This document shows, piece by piece, positions 25,601 to 38,900 of a stretch of DNA of 64,000 bases. Under the pieces are notes generated by a model. The model was not told the DNA's origin. It made no database searches and was given only the letters and a program-made list of their open reading frames with translations. Source of the stretch: Dromaius novaehollandiae (taxonomy: Eukaryota; Chordata; Aves; Casuariiformes; Dromaiidae); NCBI RefSeq assembly GCF_036370855.1, contig NC_088099.1:139936017-140000016 (forward strand). Reading direction: 5' to 3'. The first letter of the stretch is position 1, and each line of letters opens with the position of its first letter. The translations under genes were made by a program, and so were the position numbers.

Positions 25601-28600
25601 CCTTTTTGGCAGCCTGCCTCACCTGCTTAAATGTCAAACGAATGAAAAATGGATAGACTTATGAGATGGAGGTCGTGATAAACTTATTTTTGTTTTATGC
25701 TGCATATTAAGAAGAATGCTTAATTTTTGAAATTACCAGAAAAGCTGTGTTAGAAGGGATTTTAGGAAATCATCTAGTCTAGTTTGCACAATGTAGCAAT
25801 ATTTTTAGGCTGTTCCTGTCAAAAATGTTTGCTCTAAAAGCATCAAAGGAAAGAGAAGCAACATTTCTGATTCATTTTTTCTGCAAATGTAATCAGTTTC
25901 TTTTGTCTTCTTTTTGTCTTTTCCATGCTGTCCCTGAAGTATAGTTGATTATTGTCTCTTTGTTACATTATTTTATATACTGAAAGACTTATTAATTTGC
26001 TTTTAGGTCTCCTTTTTCTGGATTAATAAATACATCTGCTTGTTTTCAGTTTTTCCTCTTAGATCATGTTTTCTAAATCCCTTACCATCCTTCTTTCTCT
26101 GTGGACTTTCTCCAGTTTGTTCAAGTCTTTAATTATGGTGGCCTCTACTGTACAGTCTACTCCAGCTGGGGCTTTTCTCAGTTGGAGTGAGAACTGAGGC
26201 CTCAGACTTCAATAAAATAATTATTCCTGGTGTCTGGGCCATATGTTATAGACACTGTTGTACTGCTGTTTTACCAATTGTTTCCTATTTTGAGTTTGTG
26301 CATCACACCCTGAGTATAGCACTTCATATATTTTTGTTTAATTTCATCTTGCTGATTATATATGAGATTCTAGTTTGTCAAAATTATTTTGGATTTCTGT
26401 CAATTTTATGCTACTGCTAGTGCCTTCATTTTTGTATCATCTGTAGTTGTGATAGTTTATTTTGTCTTTATTTTGTAATCAAGGCTGTAATTCATATTGA
26501 ATGGTGCTAGTCATAGCACAGACACCTGTGGGGTCCCACTTGAAAGTTCTTCGTAGTTTACAATGAGGAAAAAAAGTTCAACCAGTTGTAATCTTGTTTA
26601 GTGGATATGCATCTAGTCCATACTTTTTTAAAGTTGTTTAGGAGACTACCACTGGAATATCATCGAAAGCCTTACTAAAATTAAAATGTATCACATCTAC
26701 TGCTTCCCTTTTCACCAGATTACTTTTTCAAAGTAGGAGATTAAATTTTATTACGTAGTCTTAAAATATTCCTGTTTGCTATTCTAACTTAAAATTATGA
26801 CTATACAAATTTTAATTAATTTGCTCCAGATTTTTTCTGAATGACAAAGTTATTTTGTTTTGATTAAATTTCTTGCATTCTCCTTTTTACGCTTTCAAAA
26901 ACAGGTGTTAAATTTGCCTATCTCCAGTTCTCTGGAACATTCTTTCAGAAGTTCTTTATACAATTATTAATGATTTAGATTTTATTCTAATGTCATTCCT
27001 TAAGTTTGCCATTTAAATAAGGCGTTACCAAGAGGGTGAATTTCATTGGGCCCTGCTTACTTAAACATGTACATACTTTAAGCTGTTCTGTCCACTTCTA
27101 TCGTTCTCTCCTATTTCCTGTTAATTTTATGTATCTGATGATATTCTATATTCTTTTGAAAACTGATGCATATAAGACACTGTATATTTACTTCAGTATT
27201 CCCTGAAACAATCATTATGTGCCTTTACATTTAATAATAGAAATCGACTTTTCTTTACTTTATGAAAGATCGTTCAGCGCCCCAGATAGGGCATCTTGAC
27301 AAAAGCCTGGGGTGAGTGTACCTCCTTATCATTTAGCAGGTAACAAAGCATTTTTCTATCAGGTCATAGATTTATATTCTGTCTAGTCAAGCAGCATTTT
27401 TTGAAACTATAATTCATTAGCTCCAAGCATGTTAAAATTGCTGTTTTTTCCATTTCTTTTTCCAGCCTTTGATAAGGCTGGTAAAATTATATGGTCCCTA
27501 ACACACCAATTCAAGTTTGTTTCATTCTTCCTTTATCATTGGCATAGTTAAATATCATCACATTGGAAAACAAAAGCCCAAGCCCTGCAGTAATACAGAG
27601 TTGTTGTCAGGGAGCAGCAAGGGCCAGCTCTCTGCAAGGTGGGAGAGCTGAAAGCTGAGCATGATAACGAGGCAGAGAGAGGCAGTGGCTGCACTTACAA
27701 GGACGCAGTCCTATAGTGCTGGATCAGGGTGAGCTGCTCAGGTCTGGTGATGGTAACCAGGTTCAGCCAAGAGTCTAATTGCAAGATGAGTGCAATGTGA
27801 TGAGGCAGGTCCAAGGTTAAGCCAGGACATCGAATCTACAGTTCATGCATCAGAGTCAGCATTGAATCAATGAGGTATATGGCCAAGCATGGCCATGGCT
27901 GTAACTTAGCTCAGGCAGGGACTGAGAGCAAGAGCCTCAGCTTAAATACAGGTCTACAGAGAAGGAGGGAGCCCCCCTCTTAGGCTTGCAGCTTGCTCTT
28001 GAGCAGTTTTCAGCCTGGCTGAGTCTTCTCAAAGAGCTCTTAGTAATCAGAATCATATCAGTGCATTATCAGAGCTGGCTGTGAGCTAAACTCCTAGGAG
28101 CAGGAGAGTGCACTGAGAGGGCCTGAAAATTGTTTTAGGTCAACTTTAGCAAAGTTTGATGATGGTGAATTTAGCAAAGGTGTAAGTTTTCCAAAAAGCA
28201 CAGTAAGTTCTATAGGAGTCATTTGTCCAAACAGCTAACATTTTTTACCAGTTGTGGGGGGGAACCACGCTGACAGACTTACTGAACAAATAAAGGAAAG
28301 ATGCTTCAGCTGCTAAATATGAGATTCTAAGTCTTGGGGATCTTTTCTTTTCAGAGATAGCTATTCAGGTCTTCTGTTCGGAGTACCTGACTATATACAT
28401 TCCACGGTGGTGTGCATGTCGAATGTGGGTCCTATGTCTTAAGATGAGGAGGTCATATTTGCTTGACCAGAACTGTATGTTGGAGCTTCTGCATTTACCT
28501 CACGCTGCTTATGTGACTTTCGGTCATACAGTTTTGGATGTGCGAAAGCACCTGCTAGTTTCTTTTTAATATCTGCTCTTTTGAGACAGAAGCTCTGCAG

Positions 28601-31600
28601 TATCTACTTGCTTCTTTGTATACTGATCATACATAAGTGCTAGTAGTTCGTGTTGTCAGTTGCTTGTGTTAGCCTTTTAATCAGTTGGCACAGAAGAGTC
28701 TTTTTTCATCAGATTTTTTTTACTTTTTTAGACCTATCCTTTACTGGGACTCTAAAAATATGACAGAAGCAAAAACCTTGCATTAAAAACAACTCCTGTG
28801 TGAACTTTCAAAGTGGTTTAAGTGGTAGTTTGCCAAATCCGTATGACTCTTACTTAGAAAAAAGGATGCTGTTAAGTATGTATCTTTTTTTAGGGAGACT
28901 CAGGTGATAAACTAGGACTAAGATTGGGATTTTTTTCAAGTATTAAATCTTTCTGGGTGCACAAAGGGAGCTTATAACTGGACCTGACTTTCAATTTTAG
29001 TTTTAATATCTGTGATGGTGCTGCACATGAACTTAAACTTCCGTGCAACTTACCTTGGAATTATCTCCTTTTATGTCCAGCATATCAGTGTTTTGCAATA
29101 CACAGCATAAAAAATAAAGAGTGGTTTAGTGCAGTTTTTTCTTTTTGAAAAGCTGAAGATGGCAATAACAAAGCCATCGATTTCTGAGTCTTCACATTAC
29201 TAGGGAAAAGGGGTGTTTCTAATACCACCTTTAGTCTCCAGTTAGTCAGGGAGGTGCAACCATACCAGGACAATCAGGAGAATGCTAGAGAAGTGCAACA
29301 GAGGTATGACGTGCTGGACAAGAAACCAAGACAAAACCTGTATTAGTTTCCTTCTTAGCCACTGGCACCTCGCAGTGTCTCATGTAAATCTGCTGTTCTT
29401 CCTCAGATTGTTGAGGTAGCAGTAAGAAGTTACTTCACCTTTGCAGAGTACCTGTGCCTTAATTCTGTCCTTCTCTTCCCCCATGTATTGTGTATCCCAA
29501 TGCTAACATCTTCATCAGCCTCGATCCTGCTTGGGCATACTTGCAGTCTAGACATATTCCAGTTGGACCCATATCTCTAAGGATATGGTTTAGATAAGTT
29601 CTGCCAGGATAGCTGTGTTGCCTCACCTTCTTCAGAGATAAGAGAGTGGTGAGGGAAATAAAGTTTATCAAGCTTACTGTGAGCAGGGAAGCCTTTATTT
29701 ATCTATCTGAGGCCACTTCAGATGTTTTTCTGACCCTGTAGATGCTTGCTTCCATAACATCCTCATTTTCCTTAAGTTCCAGTGATTGATCTGTCATTGA
29801 ATCTATGTATGAATCTCTATTAAGTCAACAAGGATAGTGGGAAATATTGGAACATTAGGGAAAATTTTGAGGCTGAGAGGAGCTAAAGGTATTCTGCTCA
29901 ATTATACCATGTATGTCATATATGAATTGGCAGGGTGTGAGTATATCCTTACTGAAGTCTAAAGATACTGCTTGGATACATCACAATGGGGATGTGCATA
30001 TGAATGACATAGCATGAAGTATCTCTAGATAGTGTTCAATAGCTTTCCTTTCTCAGTGTATTTTAAATTTAATTTTTAAATATATTGTGTAATTGTTACA
30101 AATAAATATAGGAGATATTTGTGTAATTTAATTATGAAATATTTTCTAGATAGAAGACTTGAATAATAAAATAGCTGCCCAAGGAAATGAGAACATAAAA
30201 ATATTGGATGCTTGTTCTGAAGTGATGAAAGCTACTGAAAAATTAGTAAGTTTTTTGTTGTTTTTGTATAACTGAAGTAAAAGTGTTTGCATCATCTATG
30301 TTGACCTGAAATAATTTCAGCTTACACTAAAAATGTCTTAATGTCTTAATGCTCATTAGAAATCCACCTGGGAAGGCAATCTACAGACTATAAAACAAAA
30401 GCTACTGAATATTAGTGAAGCATTGAATGATTTGAAATGTGAAAATGGAGAACTTCAGGGAGAAAATGAAGAGTTTTTGCAAAAATCTGCAAATAGGTAA
30501 TTCAAACACTATTGAATGCCTGCAATGTAAATATAGGAAACAAGTGTTATTCTTTAACTGAAAGCATGCCTATAAAAGAGAACCTTGCTTTTGTTATTTT
30601 AAGTCTGTCTGTAATTTTTCAATACTTTCAGATCACATCTGGCTGAAATTTACCATCTAACTTTTTTGAGCTCCACTTGAAAGGAACAAAACTAAACTTC
30701 TTCCAGAAATAAAGTATATGGTTTGACAATTAAAAAAGAGGAACATTCTAAAATTCTCTTTCTGTTAACAGAAAACTCTGTTTCCAAAACCTTTTGGTTA
30801 AGTCTTTTATGACATATATATCATATATTTTATTAATAAAGTCATATATATTAATATATATATTAATGGCTTATTTGTATTGAATTGTATTTGTATTTTA
30901 TTCTTGGTTGTAAACAAGGAATTACAATTTCTTGTTTGTTATAAACACAGAATCTGAAATACCGTATTCTTCTGTTTTCTTTGAATTCTTATGAGACATG
31001 GACACAATTTTTTGTAGCTCCTTAATTGAGTAATTCCAAATAAATGTGCTTTAAATTTTGTTTTACATAATAGTCTCAGAGCATTTACAAGCTTACAAAA
31101 AATAAAGTAAAATCTTAGTTCCTTTTTCCTTTGGACATTAGGTATATGCTGGTTTTAGGTATCTGACAGTTTATCTTCTTTCCGGTAACTTTTGATTTCA
31201 TTGTCTGGTTTCAGCAAAATCAACTGAAGAGTAAAGTTCTTAAAAGTAAATAGATCCTCACAATTTTTTGTAAAGGGAGGGGATAAAAAGATGCAAGAAA
31301 AAGAGAAGAGGAGATGTGTACACACTCCTTGTTAATGCCTTAAGTTAAAGGTCACACCTTATATACCAAAGTAAATCAACCATGGGACACAAATGGGTAA
31401 GGAACCAGGTTTCATGAGTTCTGATGTTCATGGAACTACTTATTAGGATTATTAGAACATTTTAGAATTAATATTAACATTGTAGTCTTACAAATTTATT
31501 TTCAATTGCATTGACTGATTTTTTTTAATGGCTTAAAACTATTTTTTTCTTCATAGTTGTAAGGCAGTGAAGAAAGATCTTGCCCTTGTCTGAAGTGTTA

Positions 31601-34600
31601 AATGGTAGGCTGAAAGATGAGACACAAGTTTATAAGAATATGTACAGGCAAATGTGGAGCATCAGAGAGAGTGTAGTCTTTGGAAAACTGATTTGGGAAG
31701 CATCATTAGCTGAGATCATCTTTTACACTAAAAGTTTACAAGCATCCCAGAAAGACTGGACAAGTTCATGAGAGAAATCCTTTGAGCATTATTTATTTCA
31801 AATATAGCCAGTATTATTGTGAGGCTTTCTGATTATTGTGCTCTTTCACGTGTTCAGGAGTTCAAGAAATGCATTTGAAAGTTCAGATCCAAGACCTAGA
31901 GAATGATTATGATATGTTCCTGGTAGTGAAGGATTCCAGGAGCTCAATCTATTTATATCTTCAAAGGATGGTCTGAAGACATCATTGAATCTCTTGCCTT
32001 ATATTAGAAATATTTTGCATATCTGAACATTAGTTTGAGACTCAGAGCCTACTATAGCTTCTCACAACCTTTCTCTCTCAACATATTCATGCTTTATTTT
32101 CCTTTCTGAGTGTGCTCTGATTTCTATGTGGACTTTTATATTGGGGAAGAGTTGCTATATTTTGTGAAATTGCTATATTCCATGAGAATGTAGTTCTTAA
32201 AATCAATACATTGTCTTGTGTTAGTCTAAGAATTGGAGTGTTTGTTTTGGTTAATTGCATACTAAGAAGAGTCCTGGCATTTTACTTTAACAGGACAAAA
32301 AAACGAGTGATGTCCACCTCCTGATAGGCTACAAGAAGACTTGTTTCTTGCGTTCTTCCTGGAATTCTTAGCTGTGCATCTTTCCTATTTAGAACATGCA
32401 GTACATGCAGGAAATAAATCTCTTGGTCATCTGAGGTTTTAGGGACCCCTGCAGTCTAAATATTCCTATTTTCTATACAAGGTGAGTAAAAAGAAAGCTC
32501 AGCTCCCCCCAATTCATCTTTATTGTTTGAACTTGTAAGTGTTAGTACTTTTCTTGAAAAATATTATCTTGTAGCTATATTGTGGTAGGATTTCTAACAC
32601 AGTGGTCAGTTTAGAATGTGGGCTGGCTTATCTAAATAATTTCCATTTCTTTCATCACTTTTTAAAAATTTTCTAATTTTAGGTAGGCTACGCAACAGCT
32701 CTATGATATGGAGATTTAATCATAAGTATTATGTTTCCACTATGATGTGAAATTTCTTTAAACTCTCCCAAACCTTTTTTGAAAGAAAGTGGTGGTTGTC
32801 ACATTAAATACGAAGGGAAAGTATTCTTGCACTAAGGAGAGTATCCTCTCCTTAGAGGAGAGTCTCAAATGCCTTGATGCTTTTGGAAAGAACATATAGT
32901 CCCTCAGTTAATTAAGGCTGCTCAATTATTAGGCTTTACTGGCTAAATAAGAATGTGTCTTCTGCATGATTTTTATGAAGCCTGATGTATGAGTTTTAGA
33001 GATAATTTTTCTTCTGTCCTTATGGAAGCATAACTGACTGCTTTCACTGCTCTGCAAATGTACGGCTGATCTATCATGAGACATGCAGTCTTCTGTTGAA
33101 GGCTTAACTGTTTGATGGACACAGTATCATAATGCAAAGAACACATGAAACGTTATATTCCTTTACTTATTCCAGGTTGATCTTTGTTCTCAAAGAGTGT
33201 CTTCATCAGTCTTTCAGTTTTGTTTAGCAGAGACAACTGCAACTGCCAATTTTTGGAGGAAAATATAGCATTTCAGCAAGAAGAAATTGAGCAACCTGTA
33301 TCTTTCATTGTCTCAAATGCTTTAACAAGTGTAGCAGCTTCGTAAGTGTAATTGGGCATCATGAACTCTCCTATCTCTGGCTGCTTCAGTCATATACAGA
33401 AAAACTTATCATAGGCAGTTGGATTCTGGATATAGTAAAAAGATTGTTACATCTATTTTAGTATACTCCCTACTCTCAGCTCATCTTCAGGCACTTGTTT
33501 GAGAATCTGCTTTAGTAAAGAGGAGGTTCTTTTTTTACTTCGGAAGCTACAGCCAGTTCCCAGTCTGCACAGGGTGAAGGAGTTTTCCTCTTTGGTACTA
33601 GAATATAGCCATTGCAAAGGATATATTCTATTACCATTTCAACCACTTCATTTCAGACCTTTATCTACAGGTGACAGTTTAGAATGGTGACTCTAGCTTT
33701 TACTGGAGATTCTTCGTGCAGAAAGTGGTTCTCATCCTCAAATTTCAATGCACAGTTTCATGTCTTTATAAGGATGTAAGGACTTTCTGCAAATTCTTAT
33801 AGCTCTTTTTTGTTCTCCGGATGTCTGGTAAACCATCAGTTGTCTCCTCTGTATTCTGTGCAAATTCTGGAGTTTATTTGGGCCACAATGAACTTTGTGT
33901 TGGTCAGCACCTGTTTTCCTTAAGAATATTTTCTAGCCATGAAGGAAATAATGCTGTATTTGTTGCACAGGACATTTTTGTTGAAATCAGAGCCTTTGAT
34001 ACCTGTGATGCCTTATGTGATGCCTTATGTGACAGTGTATATGACACTTTTTGTTAGAGTCTACAGATTAAATCCATTGGTGGATCACTTTCCCTGTATT
34101 GCTTGGGGAAGCACGACATTTACCGCTGTAGTCAGATTTTCTAAAGATAAGAGATCCTTGGAGCATCTGCATATTTGTCTTCTATATCCAAAATGATCCT
34201 GGCAGAGATACCTCTGTGAGGTGACTCAAAAGCACAGGACACAAGATCTCCCGAAGAGTAAAGTTTGAACATCAGTGCTATGAAAATTATGGCAGCTTGA
34301 AATGCTGCCTCTTGTTACTGTTCATATCCAAGGTGACCACGTTCATATAATGGTGAGTGATATCATACTGATGGTTTATATCAGCAAACTAGAGAAATGG
34401 TATTCTCTCCTTTCCTGTATAATGACATGGCTCTGGACTTGACACATCCAGTACTGAATGTTTTCTAATTTTATTAGGTGCTGACAAGCTAAGATGCTGA
34501 CAAATTATATCAGTTGTCTCAGGCTATGGGGTGTTTTCTGCTGTTTTCAAGGATTTGCCAAAGAGATCCTTTTGCCTTGAATTCATATAGTTATCATCTG

Positions 34601-35870
34601 AGGTCTTGCTCCAAAGATAGCCTGAGCTTGAGCTTTCAGTTAGACACTTGAATGTTTTCCTGGTCAAGGGGATTCTGTACCTATTCTGAACTCCACTGCT
34701 TCTCAGAATTATCTTCAAAGTAAGCTTGGACTGGGCCTTAAGTTCTCACTATCTCCACCTGGCTGAGAGTGGCAACACATTGCCACTGTCAAGACTAGAT
34801 CTCATCAGACTCACGCAGAACTTGAGGAGCAAGTTTTTCTCAGCATCTATTTCTTCATTACTTCTCACTACTTTGGTCTTACTGTTTTTTAGTAAGTCAT
34901 GTTTTTGTTAATAGCAGAAAAGGCATATGTATTTAGCAGCATGGACTAGATGTTCAACCAGGTCAAAGATGCTTCTGCTCTTATAATTCTAACCTTCTTA
35001 CTAGATTTGAAGGAGTTTGGGTTGCTAGTCAGCTCCATTATTTCACTTTGTGGTAGTGTCTTCCTGTCTGCGGCCCACTGAGATCTCTTCTATGTTTTTC
35101 CATCCTGCAGTCCTGAGAAAGTGAAGTGGTTTTCCATACCTAAGGATCCCTTTTCATAGAGAAACTTAAATTAGTGCTTGTGACCACGATGGGGAGACCA
35201 TTTAATTGCTTTTTGACTTACTCACTTCTGAATCTTCTTGAGTACCGTTGCTCTTAAAAAAAGAGAGATCCATGCTTTGATAGTTGATCCCCTTTATACT
35301 GTGGAGGTTATTTAAATGCAAAATAATTTTTACCTATATTTACACAGAAGCAGACGTTTCAAGAACTTCCCTTGTTTTTTGTGATATAGAGAGGTAAGGA
35401 GACCCTTCTACTTCCTCAAAATTTTTTAATGGATTTCATATTGTCTCAGTGTCTCTTGTGGGACCATTGAAATTGGCCTGCATTCTATGATCAGAAGTGT
35501 ACCTCAGATTATATTGATTGCATTGATGAGGACATCTCCACCTGCACTGTCAATGAGTGATGTGCAGAAACATCCAGAAATAGTGTTGCTTTTGGCAAAG
35601 TGATCCTGCAATCATATTTTTCCCAAAGGATTCCAAGACCTATCTCAAGGTAATTTATGCTTTAGCCTAGAAGGACCTAGAATATAGAGCATATGTGAAC
35701 AAACATTTGTGTGGGAAAGAATGATTTGTCAATAACTGGAATACTTTGGGATTTGTTATCCATACGAACATTTACACCATCTATGTTGCCTTACCTTCAT
35801 AGTGCTTTAAACTTCCTGGATTTACTGCTTGAAGTAAATTGAGGAAAAACAGTGCATTTGACCTGACTCT

Positions 35871-35928
<58 letters not shown>

Positions 35929-38900
35929 ATATACACACACACGCACCCTTTTCCCATGAAGGCTCAATATATCTTATAATACCATTATATCAAAAAAATC
36001 TCTGGTTGTGCACAGTTACTTAATGTATGAAAGCATAGGGAAGGAAAAATCAAAAACTCTTCATGATTCTCAAAGATGGGCAGAGTTCCTGAGTAAGCTG
36101 CAGAAACTATGACAAAATTTAAACAGCTGTATGAGTAGAGTATGGAACACACACACTGAAGAATCATAGTTCTTTATGCTATAGTCCATTTGCTTTTTTG
36201 CTTGAGATACTTAGGTTCCTCTTGCATCCATGCTTAAAGTGCGTTGACCTGCAGAGTCGTTTGTGGCCTTGCATGCATCAAAACAATTTTACTCCACATG
36301 AAAGGTACAGGAAATCAGAGTGGAATAACTGTTATTTGGTTCCTTTCATTTCTTTCCAGCTTCAGCACAGGTCTGCTTTCTCTCTACTGTTCAGATGAAT
36401 TGCTGGCTTGCTCTTGGTGTTTTGATATTTAATTCTTTTTATAATCATAGTTGTTTTGGAAGGGATTTCTGAAGCCATTTAGTCATGATCTTGCCCAAAG
36501 CAGGATTAACTATACTTATACCTATTTTAAGAAAAGATTTTTTTTTTAGGGTTTTCAGTGATGGCTATTGCAGAACTTCCCTGGACAAAGCAGATAATTA
36601 ATTGCCCAGTGGCATTTGGTCAGTATTTTAGAATAGGTTTTAGTTTCTTCAGGTAACTGGCAAAATTAAGGCACCTATCTCTGATGGAACAATTAATGAA
36701 ACCCATTCCAGAATTGGGTCACAAGACTGTTGTACACAAATTTTCTGTTTTGAAAGTGATCTGGTTCTGATCTGAGTAGTTCAAATGAGTTTTATCAGAG
36801 ACTATGGGATTCAGTAACTCTTTAAGAACTGACCAGAAACCATTACTAAAAAGTGTAGTAGAATGGTTTGTCCAGGGACAGATTTACAATTGAAGTTTCC
36901 TCGAGTCGTCAAAGAATTGCCTTGAACTCCTCTTATTTGGGTGAATATTGTAATTATTTCTGACCACATCTAACTATTTGCTCTTTGGCCCCCTTGCATT
37001 CTGTATGCATTACATACTGTATCTTCACAAATTCTTTGTCACTGATCCTTTACAGCATCAGCCTCTTGACCATCTTCATCAGTCTGCCTGTAACTCATAG
37101 TCCACTTGTAGTTATAACTCTCATAAGTCATGGTTATGTCACAGCGCCTGATACTACTCACACTGGTGCTGTTGGCTTCTTTCTATCTCATTGCTGACCT
37201 GACTGGTGTGCAGGAAAGTGTAGTACAGGCAGACCTATGGAAGTCTAAAGAACAGAGGTGTCACTACTCTCTAATATGATAGCTCCTAACTGAATTATGT
37301 TAAACGTGGAAGAACCAGAGTACTTCTGCTTTCATATTGCCTCCTTTCAGACAGAAAGACCTCTGTTGCTCTTTCTCATTATCATCTAAGGATAATTCGG
37401 GCCGTTTGCTTGCATGCTCTCAGCTCTGTTATTCCTAACATGCTTGTGTGGTGGCATGCTTTACCCCATATAGTATATCTTGGTCATCTCCAGTGTTTTA
37501 ATTTACAAGGAACAAGATCTTTTTGATCTATGCCAAGATTGTCAAGGGTGTTTTTTGTCTCAGCAATTGAAAACAGGCCTAGTAACCCTTTGTATTTAAG
37601 AACTGCCTAGCTCAGTAGCTGACTATGCAGTCAGCTATCAAGTAGCAAAAGTAGTGCCTCCTGTTTCACTTAGGTCTCTGTTAGGGCTATTACAGCTTCT
37701 ACAATATCTCTGAAAAATGTCTGCATTATGAATTTGTGTAAAGCGGTCACTTATGGCTCAAAAAACAGGATCTTACAGGAGTGTGGCATTGCTAAAGCTT
37801 CTGGGTCATGTTTTGCATTTTGGAAACATCATGCTGCTGTCTCAGTTCTCTTAGGACTGTGAGTTTCTGTCTTCCTCACATTGGTCAACTACTTGAGAGT
37901 AACAATAAGTTGACTTTGGCTATGGACAATCTTTTAATAGAGGAAAGACAATTGTAATACATGCTACATACATGGTATATGGTAAATATTGTTCATCAAG
38001 ATGCATAATGACAGTGTTCTCTGTTCTCTTGGTTTGTTCTTCTATCTTACTTGGATTTTAGGAAGGCAAATTAAGTTGACGTGGGCCTGCACTGCCTTAC
38101 AAAGTGCAAAAGTGTTCGAGGAGTATGTACAAGATACTGCTGACTTTACAAGTCAGTAAATACACAAGTACACAAGACTGTATATTTAGGAATCAGCAGG
38201 TCACATGCACTGAAAGTGGAATATTTGTGTATGTGTGTGGATGAAATAATCCATGAAGTTTAGTCCTTGTGCAGTAGCCTTTGTATTTTATAAAGAAGTT
38301 TATTTTCTTCTTTTAACTGAGTAAATGGCACCCTGTATTAAAGGAGGTTATCTTTGAGAGAAACATTTTGGCCTCCAGTTCAACTAAGGATATGGCTAAT
38401 CAGTGCAGGGTTTGCAGATTAAGTTTGAGAAACAGTGTGTGTGGCCTATGAAGATCCTTACAGTACCGTTTAGTTTTATCATTCTGATTCAGCAGATACC
38501 CTCAGTGATAGTAACAGTTTATTTTTCAGTGATCCCATTCTTCTGCAAAGAAACATTTGGTTGGAGAACATTAAGTTCTAATGATAGAGGTTATATTCAG
38601 TCTGTCAAAGGACTATCAATGTTTACCTGTGGGGAGTTTTTTATTTGTTTTAGTTTGTTCTCTGCTGTGTGATCTGATGGTCTAATCTAGTAGTATTTTA
38701 AGTTCACTTCTGTTAAATAGTTCACTTCTAATAATTTTTTTTTGCTTATTACTATATAAAATGAACTAAAATTGTGTTATGTTAATTAAGAATTATACAA
38801 ATAACAAAATGAATTCATTCAGCAGACTAACCTGCACCACAGCACTGGTATGAAGTACTCCATACCTCAGACATGGTCATATATTATAAGACAGATGAAC

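Larger units (their letters stand above)
22017..30149 (+). other. Intron 7, 8133 nt
   Basis: Phase 0 intron, GTGAGT...TATTTTCTAG. It contains the (TG)n/AT microsatellite at 22641-22725, a T8-C-G12 tract at 23074-23094, a long minus-strand CR1 relic at about 25750-27290 and a GC-rich repeat-like block at 27580-28130. No exon of the gene is missing here, because exons 7 and 8 join in phase and are contiguous in the human protein. Confidence 0.75.

Noticed and set aside
34005..34028. Two copies of GTGATGCCTTAT
   Set aside because: A 12-bp doublet is too short to interpret.
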